From Spinacia oleracea (taxonomy: Eukaryota > Streptophyta > Magnoliopsida > Caryophyllales > Amaranthaceae), in assembly GCF_020520425.1 (NCBI RefSeq), contig NC_079492.1, positions 117,215,157 to 117,279,156 on the forward strand: DNA of 64,000 bases, read 5' to 3'. Numbering within the stretch: position 1 is the first letter of the stretch; the number at the start of each line of letters is the position of its first letter. The notes under the pieces were generated by a model. The model saw only the letters and a list, made by a program, of their open reading frames with translations, made no database searches and was not told where the DNA came from. A program made the translations under genes and the position numbers. Below are positions 36,354-48,071 of the stretch, one piece after another.

Positions 36354-37346
36354 ATCAGTAAAAAAAATGGAGAGAGAAAATGGAGTTGATGAGAGAGAAG
36401 ATGGTGAGAGGTTAGAGGAGAGAGAAAATGGGTATATGCTGAATTTATGGGTGATATTATGATGGAGGTGGTATTTAATCCAGAAACAACGTCGTTTTAT
36501 CTAGTATGCACGCATAGATGCGTAGATAGGTATCTATATATTAATAATTATGCGCCTCTCCACCAATACCATACCTCTATTTATGCATCTTCACAAGGGA
36601 GGGCTAGGAATTTGAAAGAAAGATGCGTAAAGTGATCGAAGAGTCCGTCTTACAAGGTTTAGTCACCCTCTATGAATTTTAGGATGTACAATCTATACCT
36701 ATCTATACCTATACTAAAAGAGAAGTTCCTCTCTCCTCCTATGTCCACATGTCACTACCTCGATTAATCTCACGATTTTTTTCAATTTTTTTATTTTTTT
36801 TATTTTAATGTGATTTAATTTAATTAGTTGTGTTTACTTATATGATATATTTCCAGATTCTTCTTAATTTAATTAGCACGTATATTATCTTCTAAAATAT
36901 TACATAAGGTTTCAAAGTTGACAAATCTAAAAGATTTGATACCGTTTACTCCATAGTATATTAATGTTTGGCAACTTATGGCAAATCTTTGTTCTACTTT
37001 CCATTATTTTATCAAACCTTACAAATTTATCATAGTAATTATGAAAAGGTTGACTAAGATTTTATTCTTCATTGGAATCCTAAATCAAGACAAGATCTCA
37101 AACAATCTTTTTGAAATTACAGTAGAAGGAATCAAATATTTGATTTACCATATTTTAACAAATTAACAAAATTTGCATCTCACGGTTTTATGACCACGAA
37201 AAATATTATACGGAAGAGAGTACATATCATGCAAATCAACTCGATAAAATTACCTGTTCTCTTCCATATATTATATAAACACGGGAACACAATACAAAAC
37301 ATATATCATACAAACGTGCAACTTGCAAGATATCTCTCTGTTTTTC

Positions 37347-37860
37347 ATGGCTCTTCCAATAACAATGCTCAATGATGTCACTCCCGGAAAAGAAAATTGG
37401 AAAATAGGAGTGCGAATATTAAGGATGTGGGAGGCACCGGATTATTACAAACCGGAAAAACCTGGATCCCTTGAAACCGTTTTGGTAGACGAAAAGGCAT
37501 ATTAAAATCTTTAAACAATTTTATATTATTGGTTTTTGAATTGGTATATTATCTTCTATAATGAATTTATTTTGATTACAAGGATCGAAGATTCAAGCCA
37601 GTATTAGGAGCACACTCATTGACAAATTTTAAAAAGAGTTGAAAGAAGGTGCTACTCGGGTGATTGCTAATTTTGGAGTAGTCGGAAATAAATTTAAACA
37701 TAGAGCGGCATCCAATACTTACAAAATAAACTTTTTCTACAAAACTACAATCAAAGTAAGTGGTGATGATAAACTCCCCTAACATGGGTTTCAAATTGTA
37801 CCTTTTGAGAGGATATTGAAGGAGTTGAGTGACATGTTCTTAGTGGGAGTTAAGCTAATA
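37347..37860 (+). pseudogene. RPA1-like (replication protein A large subunit) fragment, copy 1
   Basis: Exon 1 encodes MALPITMLNDVTPGKENW, then VRILRMWEAPDYYK and ETVLVDEK, the usual start of plant RPA1-like / Helitron RPA proteins (first OB fold). The exon ends before GC rather than GT (GACGAAAAG|GCATAT). An exon-2-like stretch (about 37,583-37,860) reads LKEGATRVIANFGVVGNKFK, YKINFFYKT and HGFQIVPFERI but contains at least one frame change and a stop (CCC TAA). A TATA-like TATTATATAAA lies at 37,266. It is not functional as it stands. Confidence 0.75.
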
Positions 37861-38240
37861 CATGGGGTCTAACCTTTTGGAATTTTTACCATTTGGGACC
37901 TATACCTTTTTTTTTCACCGTTTAGGACCTCATTCCCTTTTTCCGATCAAGTTTAACTAGAGTACTTTAAAAGGTTAGGTCCTTGGGTTAAAAGATTAAA
38001 CTAATTCCAAAGTTTGAGGACTAACATTTTCATTTTTTCACCTTTCAGGACCTAAACTTTTTATTTTTCACCTTTTGAGACCTCATCCATGTAATTCCAA
38101 TGCAATTATTAAACTTCTAATCATTTACATAATAATATGTATAACTTGATTCACAAACTTTGCCCATATAAAAATTGATTTTGGGCATCAAAACATATAT
38201 CACACAAACGTGCAACTTGCAAGATATCTCTCTGTTTTTC

Positions 38241-38755
38241 ATGGCTCTTCCAATAACAATGCTCATTGATGTCACTCCTGGAAAAGAAAATTGGAAAATA
38301 GGAGTTCGAATATTAAGGATGTGGGAGGCACCGGATTATTACAAACCGGAAAAACCTGAATCCCTTGAAACCGTTTTCGTAGACGAAAAGGCATATTAAA
38401 ACCTTTAAACAATTTTATATTATTGGTTTTTGAATTGGTATATTATCTTCTATAATGAATTTATTTTGATTACAAAGATCGAAGATTCAAGCCAGTATTA
38501 GGAGCACGTACACTCATTGACAAATTTTAAAAAGAGTTGAAAGAAGGTGCTACTCGGGTGATTGCTAATTTTGGAGTAGTCGGAAATAAATTTAAACATA
38601 GAGCGGCATCCAATACTTACAAAATAAACTTTTTCTACAAAACTACAATCAAAGTAAGTGGTGATGATAAACTCCCCTAACATGGGTTTCAAATTGTACC
38701 TTTTGAGAGGATATTGAAGAAGGAGTTGAGTGACATGTTCTTATTGGGAGTTAAG
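38241..38755 (+). pseudogene. RPA1-like fragment, copy 2
   Basis: Second unit of the 894-bp array, near-identical to copy 1 with a few substitutions (MLIDVTPG, ESLETVFVDEK). It has the same GC in place of the exon-1 donor and the same frame change and CCC TAA stop in exon 2. The shared lesions show that decay preceded the duplication. It is followed by intron-like sequence that runs into the CACTA at 39,038. Confidence 0.75.
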
Positions 38756-39658
38756 CTAATACATGGGGTCTAACCTTTTGGAATTTTTACTGTTTGGGAC
38801 CTATACCTTTTTTATCACCGTTTAGGACCTCATTCCCTTTTTCTGATCAAGTTTAACTAGAGTACTTTAAAAGGTTCGGTCCCTGGGTTAAAAGATTAAA
38901 CTAATTCCAAAGTTTGAGGACTAACATTTTCATTTTTTCACCTTTCAGGACCTAAACTCTTTTTTTTCACCTTTTGAGACCTCATCCATGTAATCCCAAT
39001 GCAATTATTAAACTTCTAATCATTTACATAATAATATCACTACAAGAAAATGACCATTTAGCGACGGATTTTTGTAACCGTACAAATATCGGTTGCTAAA
39101 TTACTACTAGTCAAGTGTCAGTCGCCACTTTGGTACGGAAGTATTTTCGGTCCCTATTTAGCTTCGGATTATCATTCAGTCACAACAATCTGTAACAAAT
39201 TACCTACCAAGCATACGTTGGTCACTAATTATTTACATAAATAATTTTAGTCACTATTTAATTACCAACAAAATTTCAGTCACAAATTTCAGTCACTAAA
39301 TAGTTACAGAAATACTTTTTAGTCAATATTTTGATATAAAACAATTTCAATCCCCATATAGCGACAAACACGATTTCAGTCGCAATGCGTTAGTCACAAA
39401 ATAAGGACTAGCTAATTTTCTGTCACTTATTAGTTACAGTTAATGTTCTGTCACAAATTCCAGTCGCAATTTTATTACCAACTAAATTTCAGTCACTAAT
39501 TAAACACTGGATAACTTACTGTCCCTATTCCACTACGAAGATAATATTGACTATAATTTTTCGATTGAAATAAGACATGAGTGTGCTTGTACGTACGTAT
39601 AAAATCAATACAAACACGAATTTAACCAAACTATATATTCACGTACGACACGACAAGT

Positions 39659-39660
<2 letters not shown>

Positions 39661-39755
<95 letters not shown>

Positions 39756-39760
39756 ATATG
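39661..39760. repeat. (TA)n microsatellite
   Basis: About 100 bp of almost pure TA repeats with one TTTA interruption near 39,740. The Tyr/Ile ORFs on both strands are artefacts of this repeat. Confidence 0.98.
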
Positions 39761-39952
39761 CAATCTTGTACTTCCTTTGTTACGTTTCTGAAAGTTTTCC
39801 ATTTCTTTGGACACGTACACTTGCCAATGCACATTTTGTAGCGTTAACATCTCTAATTACATGTTAGGAAAAAATATACATTTTTGATATTTTTAAAATA
39901 CTAGCCGAGACGAAATAAACAATACCCACATGATTACAATTTTTCTTACATA

Positions 39953-40898
39953 TCCTATATAATAATAAAAAAAAAAGTCATTGGCTTATGTGAGGCCTCC
40001 AAATCTCCAATGAAGCAATTCTATACACTCCCGCCAAAAGTACATAAATCCCTCCGAAACAACCATCACAAAATTTAAAAATTGAAGAAACAAACTCCCA
40101 TTTAATAATTTCCCAAATAAAACTTAAGTAAAAACAAAAACCACCTAAATTTATGATACACTTTTTTTTCTCTCTCTCTCTCTCTCCTCAATTTGTAAAA
40201 GCTTTATTTGCCCTTTTGTACCATGGTTCACGGCAACACAAGAAAAGTGCACATTCGACATTTCCCGAGGGGGCAAGCTGCATGAAGTTTCTAGGGTTTT
40301 GATTTCAGAAGGTTCAGAACTATATATGTTATCTATCAATCGAATTGCTTTTTTTTATTTTAGATGAAATTTTGTTGTTTGGGGATTAACCGTCTAAGCC
40401 CATGCATGTCGTTGATTGCTACTATATGGGATGGATCGGATTGGGCTACCGATGAGGCCGGTATAATATCAACCACGGATATGATCCGTTTCTGGCCGAA
40501 TTTACCGGAGTTGTGACTCTTGGGTGTGCATTCGACCCAATACAAATTCCATCAGGTTGCGGTGAAATAACACTTGAAGGATTACGAGACTATGAGGAGT
40601 TTAGGAGGCAACAACTGACATACTCCTATTGCAGTGATAAGAAGAGGTATACCACACCTTTGCCTGAGTGTTTGGTTGGTCCAACAGGTGGACTTGCGTA
40701 TTATTAGGCCAAATAAGTTTCTATATGTTTTTTTAAATATTTTCAATTAAGTTATTCATTTGGAGGATTATAATTCATTCTCCATTCATTTGATTCATTC
40801 ATGTTATTGAAAAATAGTTGTAAAAGAGGGACGGATCCAGGAATCCAGTAAAGGGGTGTTTTTATAGGTATCCGTGCAATAGCACGGGCACAAACTAG
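39953..40898 (+). mobile_element. Small non-autonomous Helitron with captured XTH exon
   Basis: The left end A|TCCTATATAATAATAAAA at 39,953 is a standard plant Helitron 5' terminus. The right end has the hairpin CCGTGCAATAGCACGG (40,872-40,887), a spacer and CTAG (40,895-40,898) before T. The length is 946 bp and no target duplication is present, as expected. The cargo is the terminal exon of a xyloglucan endotransglucosylase/hydrolase gene. It is nested in the outer CACTA. Confidence 0.82.
40397..40707 (+). pseudogene. Captured xyloglucan endotransglucosylase/hydrolase (XTH) terminal exon
   Basis: The segment begins SPCMSLIATIWDGSDWATDE, matching the conserved PMS-x-YATIWDGSDWAT block of XTH enzymes (GH16). 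A one-base frame change near 40,464 follows, then YDPFLAEFTGVVTLGC and finally RRQQLTYSYCSDKKRYTTPL before PECLV and a TAG stop at 40,705-40,707. The YSYC..RY..PLPEC ending is the XTH C-terminal extension, closest in style to group III. The catalytic DEIDFEF exon is absent, so it is a gene fragment without enzymatic function. XTH proteins normally act in the cell wall on xyloglucan. Confidence 0.85.
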
Positions 40899-41190
40899 TT
40901 GGAAAGAAATTAAAAGAAATTCACGTACCTACTATATCACTTTCATCTTATTTTAATAAATTCAACTCGCTCTCCGACCTATAACTACGTGTCGGTCAAA
41001 CTGTATCTTTTAATTAAATACAGAGAGAGTAATTTTCAAACATCTATATATACTCACTCTTTTATATATATATCATATTTAACTCCTTAATTAAATTCTT
41101 TAAAGTAGTTTTCCTATGAGATCGCTTGTGCATAAGACTACGTACTAATCATATTATCATTAAGAAACATGACTATATATTGATAAAATG

Positions 41191-41459
41191 TAACCTCCAT
41201 TCCATAATATAATGATTCTCATGTTTAATTATTATTAATTCATATATGGTCAAATTAAATTTTTATGTTTAATTATTAGTATAAATAATAGAAAATTAAT
41301 TTGTGGGATCTCATTGGAATTATTTCAATGTAAATTTTCTAAATTTTCAATATTTTTTTTATAATTTTTACTAATGTAAAATTAAAACTATCAATGTTCA
41401 AAGTAGTGCATTGGAGACCACATATTATAAAAAAGTGAGGAACATTATGGAATGTAGAG
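41191..41459. mobile_element. Possible Stowaway-like MITE
   Basis: CCTCCATTCCATAATATAATG at the left and CATTATGGAATGTAGAG at the right are imperfect inverted repeats bounding about 269 bp of AT-rich DNA. The CTCC(A/C)TTCC start resembles mariner-type MITEs, but the target TA duplication is not clean. Confidence 0.5.
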
Positions 41460-41727
41460 ATTATTTGATTAGAAAGTATAACTAGTTGTTTGATTATGAT
41501 TATTGAACATAACTATTTAATCAGTATGTGTAATTAATTTGAAAATATTACTTGGTAAAAAAAGTTGATTTATATATAAAACCATCAAAATATATAAGTT
41601 AATTTCTTTTAAAATTCTTTAATATGTAAGTATTCACAAGTAATTTCTCCATTTGGTAAACTCTTTGTTTAATATCTAAGACCAAGATAATATTTTTTAT
41701 ACTTAAGGAAGATATCTTAAACTAATA

Positions 41728-41969
41728 CTTCCTCTGTTCATAAATATTCGCAACGTTTGATATTTTGACACTATTCGTATATTCCACTTTGACTATTGTA
41801 TGAAACATAGTCATGCGAGATCTGGTTAGATTCGTCTCAATACATATTTTCAAAAGATCAAATTTTTATAATTTTTGTTTGAAGAAAATTTAAGACATTG
41901 ACGATCTAAAATGTGCATTGACATGCGTGAAAGTGACAAACATTGCGAGTATTTATGAACGGCGGGAAG
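41728..41969. mobile_element. Stowaway-type MITE
   Basis: 242 bp with inverted ends CTTCCTCTGTTCATAAATAT and GAGTATTTATGAACGGCGGGAAG, flanked by TA (41,726-41,727; 41,970-41,971). The internal GTTAGATTCGTCTCAATACA resembles known members. It is nested in the outer CACTA. Confidence 0.88.
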
Positions 41970-42710
41970 TATATCGTTTGCTAAATAACCTAATATACTA
42001 TTGTTTATCCTATTTTTTTAAGTGAAATGACAATTGATTCATGTGATCAATTTATTTCATTAAAGTAAGAAATGAGGATAAATATCACCTCCTATTTAAT
42101 CACCTTTTAAGAAGGGGTTTGTTTTCTTTGTTCTACCTACTTAAACTTTGTTCTATTCTTAGTACTCTGTATATATATTTCACCGTGTTACCCCTTTTAT
42201 CATAATAATTACACATTTCTATCATATATCTTACGTTACCCACTATTGTCCATTATTTTACTACCTCTTTTTATCGATCATATAAACATGAGACTACAAT
42301 AATTGAGTACCTAAAAAACCCGAAGGAAGTATAAATTTCAAAAGAAAATTATTTTTCGGGTAGAATTTGTGAGTCAAATCAAGACTATAGCTAACACAAA
42401 ATATTACTATAAAGTACTCCGTATAAAGTAACAAAAACAAATAATTAAATACTAAATTTACAAATCAAACCCCTTAAAAACTGCATACTCCAACATATTC
42501 TTACCAAAATGGGAGGTTTTCTAAATCTATACTGGATATACCATTAAATTATTAAAATAATATATTAGCATTAAAATAATATTATCTGTTATAGTTGGGC
42601 AAAAACAGTGAAAAAAGAAAAGGAAAAACCAAATTCATGTGAGCGCCAAACAAAGAGTTAGAGAGAGACTGAAATTTTCATTTTGCGCCATCAACCAAAA
42701 CACCAAAAAC

Positions 42711-42893
42711 ATGAGCGCCATAACCAAATCAGTAAATTTGAGTAACCAAATAGTTTCAGCAAAAATCAAAACCATTCATAGGTTTCTCTCTCCTCCTTTG
42801 TTTTCTCTCTTCATAACCAGAAGAAACTTCTCCCTTTCTCTTTCAGATTTGAAGTGCGGTTTTCTTAATAAAATTTATTGGATGCAAACACTG
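42711..42893 (+). pseudogene. Exon-like N-terminus with organelle-targeting look, unrecognised
   Basis: An ATG at 42,711 opens MSAITKSVNLSNQIVSAKIK, continuing with HRF, PPLFSLFITRRNFSLSLS and a stop soon after. It is rich in Ser, Arg and Lys with no acidic residues in the first 40, the composition of a mitochondrial presequence. It lies in the outer CACTA next to other exon-like pieces and may be a captured gene start. The family is not recognised. Confidence 0.35.
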
Positions 42894-42990
42894 TGATTCA
42901 TATCTTATGATAATGGTCCGGATTTTTATTTTTCGACGTTCTTCCAACCCTAATTTTATCTCCCAGTTTAGCGTTTCGAGTAGCTAGTTG

Positions 42991-43152
42991 TTAGGCCGGC
43001 TGACCAGACCGCAATTAGCTAAAGACCCGGTGGTGGTGGAAGCAATCGAGGCCCTCGATTTCTCGGACCCCGATTCGATTCTTCTTCTTCATCGACTTAT
43101 GCTGCTTTCTGCCTCTGACAATCTTCGTCCTCATGGCGCCGCCTCGGTCAAG
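42991..43152 (+). pseudogene. Exon-like fragment, unrecognised, with partial duplicate at 51,491
   Basis: An open stretch with no ATG reads GRLTRPQLAKDPVVVEAIEA, then LDFSDPDSILLLHRLMLLSA and SDNLRPHGAASVK, and ends at a splice donor (GTCAAG|GTCTGT). Codon use and composition look like real coding DNA. A 57-bp piece (43,011-43,067) recurs at 51,491-51,547 on the far side of the inner CACTA. I do not recognise the protein. Confidence 0.5.
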
Positions 43153-43989
43153 GTCTGTAAACTTTTTGGGTCTAGATCTGTTGATTTTAATTGATTTAGC
43201 TGTTTTTATGATCTGTGATTTATTTTTTCTTCACTTTTGTTAAGTGAGTATTGGTTTTTTGGATCTGGGTTTATTGTTATTGATCTGGTTTTGTTTTATT
43301 GTGTTTTTTGTTGGTAAAGTTTTGAACTTTTTGTGTTTTGAATGGTGGATTTTTATGGTGAATACTTTTGAATGGTGAATGAAAACCCTAGTGTTTTCTT
43401 TCAAGCTAAAAAGGGTCTTAGACATGGGGATCCCTTTTCTGTCTGCTCTTGGAATTGATTTTCTATCCAGATTCAAGATTGAAATGAGTGAGAATCGTGA
43501 TTTTTTATTTTCATACTATGCGTGAAAAACTGCAGATTACTATTTTCAAGTAGATTACTAATTTATTTGTTTATGAATAATCGGATAATTTTCTGTAGTG
43601 GTAATACTGTTTCCGTGAGGAGGTAATTTTCAGCTTCATGAAGTTCTCTAAACTCTAAAGCATAAAAGGGACTTGAATTGGACGGACAAAAGCAGTATTT
43701 TATTTACATATGTGGCTTCTATAAACTGTAAGCCTACCATTAGATATGAGAGCCAGATCTTTCTACTCCTAAGGTGCTAAAAGAAGTTCAGAGATTTTGT
43801 CGGACTTGTGTCACTATTGATCAGTCCAAGAGAGCTTTGGTGGCTAAGGATCAACATTGTCTTCGTGAGTCTAAAGAAGTCCAGGAGATTGGGATCTGTT
43901 AGATCTATCTGTTTGGAATGAAGCAGCTATAGGCCGTGGCAATTAAACAAGATAAGGTTTGGATAGGGTGACGTCATTCTTATAATATC

Positions 43990-44250
43990 AGGTTTGATGA
44001 CATTTGGACAATGCCAGTATGGCTGTACCAAATGGTTTGATTTGTTTTCCAAGGTTGTGTTCAGGACGACAAGTTCTCCATCAAGAAGCTATACAAAAGT
44101 TGCATGTTCCTGTTACTTTTGTTCCAGACAAAAAATCTTATGTAATAAACTGGCTAGACCAAAAGGAATTTTTGTAAAATCGTTGACTATCTTGCACAAC
44201 TTTTCTACCAAAGATAAAATGATGTAGTGGAGTATTCAAACTCATGGAGA
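43990..44250 (+). pseudogene. Decayed LINE remnant (zf-RVT-like region)
   Basis: Pieces read NIRFDDIWTMP, LARPKGIFVKSLTILHNFST and KDKMM followed by a stop and WSIQTHGEY. This matches the style of the zf-RVT segment of plant L1 ORF2 proteins (ARPK..F...L...LSTKDRM..WGI). Stops and frame changes are frequent. It is unrelated to the young LINE at 26,888 by eye. Confidence 0.5.
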
Positions 44251-44301
44251 ATATAGAGGATATATTCCTTCGTTGTTGTTTTTCTGGCCTAAGATTTTGC
44301 A

Positions 44302-44380
44302 GGTTCTTAAGCTTGTAAGAGGTTACCTTCCTCATGATCTTGAAGTGCAGCAAGATGCCAAAGCTTATAGGAGAAAAGTA
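44302..44380 (+). pseudogene. Small exon-like block, unrecognised
   Basis: Between a TTTTGCAG acceptor and an AAAAG|TAAAAA donor-like site, the frame reads VLKLVRGYLPHDLEVQQDAK then AYRRKV. It is bounded like an exon and looks coding, but I cannot name the family. It sits just left of the inner CACTA. Confidence 0.35.
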
Positions 44381-45785
44381 AAAAATAACGAGTGTAGAAT
44401 GTGTTTGCATAGACTCTATAGTGGCTTGGGGATGTTTTCAGAATTATTATGTTTAGACTCTATAGTGGCTTGTCGTAGCTCTGAATTTCCTTTAATATTG
44501 TTACATTTCTGTAATTAGCTTCACTCACGAGGTTTCCTTTCTCTCAACCCTTCCTATAACACTAGTAGAAAAAACCCTTATTGCAGCGGGCTTTTAGACC
44601 CCTGTTGCAGCGTACATCGTATGCTGCGACTGGGGGGCCTGCAACAAGTCTGAACTTGTTGCAGCGTACAATGTTCGCTGCTAAAAGTGGTTTTTTGCAG
44701 CTTACATATGTATGTACGCTGCAACAAGTGCCAAAAAATTGGCAAAAATTTGAACTTGTTGCAGCGTACATATATACATATATATGTTCGCTGCAAAAGA
44801 CTCAACTTTTTGCAGCGTACATTTATTTGTACGCTGCAACAAGTCTGGAATTTTGTGAAATTTTTTTCCCTTGTTGCAGCGTACAATATATATGTACGCT
44901 GCAACAAAGCACTTTTGGCGGGAAAATTCTAATTTTGTTTAGGGATACCTAGAGTGCCTTGCACCAAATATAGAAACCTGTCAAAACAATAATAGAATAA
45001 CGCAACCTGTATAACAAATATAAAAACAACAACTGGAGTTTTGTATATATCCCAAAACCAAAGTGTACGTACCACATACAATTAAATATATGTATGTTCC
45101 AATTTCAACGAACGCATACATTTTAATATAAAAGATTGTTCTATAACATCTAAACCAACTCGATCAAGCGCTCATGCCAATAACAAATACTTGCTGGTAA
45201 AAAACTTAGCCCATTGCTCACGAACCACATCAATTTCCTCACTAGCATAAGGCGCATTCCTCGGAGTATATACCTTTACAAAAATAAAAATAAAAATTAA
45301 GCATTAGATTAAATGCAAATTAAATGTCACATTTTTACATTCAAACAACTAATGACAATGTCCTAACAGTCTAGAACACGAATCAAAAGTAAGGAAAATG
45401 TCATTTTAGCAAATGTTGGTACTACGGGAAAACAGATCCAGCAAATGTTGGTGTTGTGAAACCTCTGTATGAAGACCTCAATCTTCAGGTATAATGAATG
45501 AAAAAATTATCCTAGAATAGCATGCACAGTAAGTGCTGATTGTTTTCTCCCTCATTTAACTTTTTTTTTTTGTTTTTGGTGTGATAATGATATGTTTATG
45601 GTAGGGGATCTTTGCTGAGTATGAGAATCTAACAGTCAGCATTGAGATTCATGCTGCTTTGTTTGTGATTATAAAAAAATAACGACAGTCCCACTTTGTG
45701 CTGACTGATCTAAATTGAGAAATGGGAAGTCTGGAAGCAAAGACAGACTATTATGATGATCTGGCTTAGGGTATTTAGAATATAC

Positions 45786-46106
45786 CTTCTTTACTTGCAT
45801 ACGCCCATTTTTATCAGGATATACAACTGCAAATGACAATTTTGCATCTCGTCTTCTGGCAGCTGGAGATACTTCTTTCACCTGAAGGTAATAACAACCA
45901 ATATCACACACATGAAACCTGTGGATACGAGTGAGGGAAGACAGGAGATAAAAATGATGAATAATAATGCGGAGTTCAGGTTTGCAAACATACGAGATCA
46001 GTCATCTCTCTAAGTGTAGCATCCATCCAGGTATAAATTTGAACCTTGTCCTTGGGTTCTCCTTGCCTCTCACTGAAAAATCTTCTTGGGTATGGTGACC
46101 TCCAAT
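45786..46106 (-). pseudogene. Captured SAP18 gene fragment (two exons and intron)
   Basis: SAP18 is a subunit of Sin3/histone deacetylase and exon-junction-associated complexes. Exon A (46,106-45,994) starts after a TTTAG acceptor with GGHHTQEDFSVRGKE and continues QIYTWMDATLREMTDLV, ending at a GTATGT donor. Exon B (45,881-45,786) reads VKEVSPAARRRDAKLSFAVV then YPDKNGRMQVKK and ends at GTATAT. These match the ubiquitin-like core of plant SAP18. A frame change lies between RGKE and PKDKVQ (near 46,055). The first exon and the C-terminus are missing, so no functional protein is expected, though splice sites are kept. Confidence 0.87.
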
Positions 46107-46639
46107 CTAAAGAAGATGAGGAAATTAAATTTAAATTCAGCCAATCTGCAAAATAAACCTGTTTGATAAACCAGGAAATGCATACTAGATACAGAATCAT
46201 TACAAAGCCATTATCATCTCATAATGACAGCACCAACATATTTTAAAGCATTAAAGAAATGGTCACTAAATAAGTGAAAAGACTGTAGTTTGATCTGCTA
46301 GCGCGCAAACGGATAGGAACCTTATGAGAATCATGGCAATCTAAAGAGCTAAAATGCTCACAGGCTAACCATAAGTTATTCAGCAAATGTGCTTTCTCAA
46401 AAACATCTTGAGCTAAAAAAGAAGCAGTAACAGAATGCTTCTTGTCTGATGGATGCTAAAAAAGAAACAGAAAAGATGTGAAAAAGCACCTGCTGCCTAT
46501 AGCTGCATGGTACTGAATAATGAGATGCTCTTCTTGTTCTGTAAAATCTTTATGCTTAAGGTCAGGCCTCAGGTAGTTAGTCCACCTAATCCTGCAACTC
46601 TTCCTACATCTAATCCTGAAATAAAATTTTTGTTACCAA

Positions 46640-47571
46640 TTCATTTTGTTTGTAGCTGCATGGTACTGATGTTGTGATGTTTGGAAGGAGCTGGGGGAAT
46701 TCAAGAAGACAGAGTTTGGTTATTGATGATGAAGAAGATGATGATGAAGTTGAGGGAGGTGCAGTTGTTGTAGAAAATGAAATATCTTGAATTTTAAAAA
46801 TATATTACAACTTACCAATTCAGAGGTTGATGTATTGCAAAATGAGTTGAATTTGATTAAGGAAATGGACAGTAATTTTCATAGAAGTGAAAGCTTGAAG
46901 AACTCTGCTTTGCAGTCCGTCACGGAAGATTTAGAGGCAGCAAGGAAAGAATTAGAGGCTATCAAAGCATAAGGGTTTCAAGTTATGGGTAGTATGGATA
47001 TAATAAGAATTGAGCTGAGTAACATGTCAAAGGAGAGGAGCAAAATTGAGAAAATGGAAGCAGAAACTGAAAATTTGTAAAGAAGCTGAACTCAAAACTT
47101 CTTAGAGAGAAAGACAAGTTGGAAGTTGCCAGGGCATCTGAGGAAAAGGCGAAATCAAAATTGGAGTATGATTATTTAACTGGATGTGCGGCCGGAGCTC
47201 GAGAGATTGCTGACAAGAAAGTGTCAGCAGCTCATGCATGGGTAGAAGCATTAAAGGCCAGTGAGAGAGAGATCAACATAAAACCTGCACTAGTGGAGAG
47301 AAAAATTGGAGAACTTAAGCTAGAAGAAGTAAAGAGGATAGAAGAATCGAAAAACATGGCAGAATCGACAACAGAGGAGCTACAGCAAGAGAGACACCAA
47401 AAAAACAAGAGCTTTCAGGAAAAAAAACAAGAGACCATGAGTATACCTCAACACCAGTAAGTCAACCAAAGTTCTGGAGATCTCTCAACTCTCCTACTAC
47501 AAGACGTATGAGCACTTCAACTTCTTTATCTGTGAAAAGGAGGAGAAATGCAATGCTCAAAGTTGCTTAAT
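46640..47571 (+). pseudogene. Captured PMI2/WEB-family coiled-coil gene fragment
   Basis: The stretch encodes heptad-rich segments: VLQNELNLIKEMDSNF, then QVMGSMDIIRIELSNMSKER, KLEVARASEEKAKSKLEYDY followed by LTGCAAGAREIADKKVSAA and WVEALKASEREI. The YLTG.A.GA.EIADKKV.AA..W.EALKASE block is what I associate with plant WEB-family / PLASTID MOVEMENT IMPAIRED 2 proteins of blue-light chloroplast movement. The tail near 47,460-47,571 reads FWRSLNSPTTRRMSTSTSLS then VKRRRNAMLKVA in a shifted frame. Several stops and at least two frame changes make it a pseudogene. It lies on the opposite strand to the SAP18 piece. Confidence 0.65.
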
Positions 47572-48071
47572 ATTTTTCTAATGAACACACTGAGAATGAC
47601 AAGGCAGACACTCACAATTAATCAGGTTCTCTTATATTTATTCCATAGAATCACATTCAACTGCTATGGGATATACAAACCTGCTTCTTCAGAGTGTATT
47701 TCTTTTTGGAGATTTTGTAGCCAATACAATGATTTAATAACAAAGTTCTACAGTTAATCTTTAGCAAACTTCAAAAGCAGTCTACTCGTACTTTAAAGCC
47801 GATTATAGTAGAAAGCATACCAATCAAAGTTGTACTATACTGCAAGCAGCAAGAGGTGATCAAGCTGACTCCAAACCGAGAATGACCTGTCAAGTCTTCA
47901 GGCCCATCACTCCAATTATCTTCATACGCTTTGCGCCAGATTCATGTTAATACGAATCTCAATTGCATACTGCGCTTTCTGAAATTGCACGGAGAAGTTT
48001 TATAGGTCAAAAACTGTAGAAAGAGAACACACCCAGGGAGAAAAGATGCAGCTCAGAGAGATAGAGAGGAC

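Larger units (their letters stand above)
26554..36550. mobile_element. Second TGTTC/GAACA-word element, split by a LINE
   Basis: Flanked by the 11-bp direct repeat TGCGCCTCTCC (26,543-26,553; 36,551-36,561). The left end reads CCAAATTTTTGGCTGCATACC followed by a hairpin of ATGCATGCA words; it mirrors the right end of the 13,836-20,269 element (GGGGGTACAGCCAAAAATTTGCG). The right end has an AACAACGTCGTTTT palindrome (from about 36,484) followed by a hairpin-prone GTATGCACGCATAGATGCG, the same layout as the first element. The body is rich in TGAACAT words (26,755-26,830 and 34,060-35,570). Without the LINE it would be about 3.05 kb. It carries no transposase. Confidence 0.65.

Noticed and set aside
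39577-39867. Tyr/Ile-rich ORFs over the TA runs (also 57,534-57,770)
   Set aside because: Pure translation of (TA)n microsatellites.
44562-44952. Cys-rich ORFs with CAACTLQQ/YAATS-like repeats (also 51,088-51,273)
   Set aside because: They are translations of the TTGCAGCGTACA subterminal repeats of the inner CACTA.
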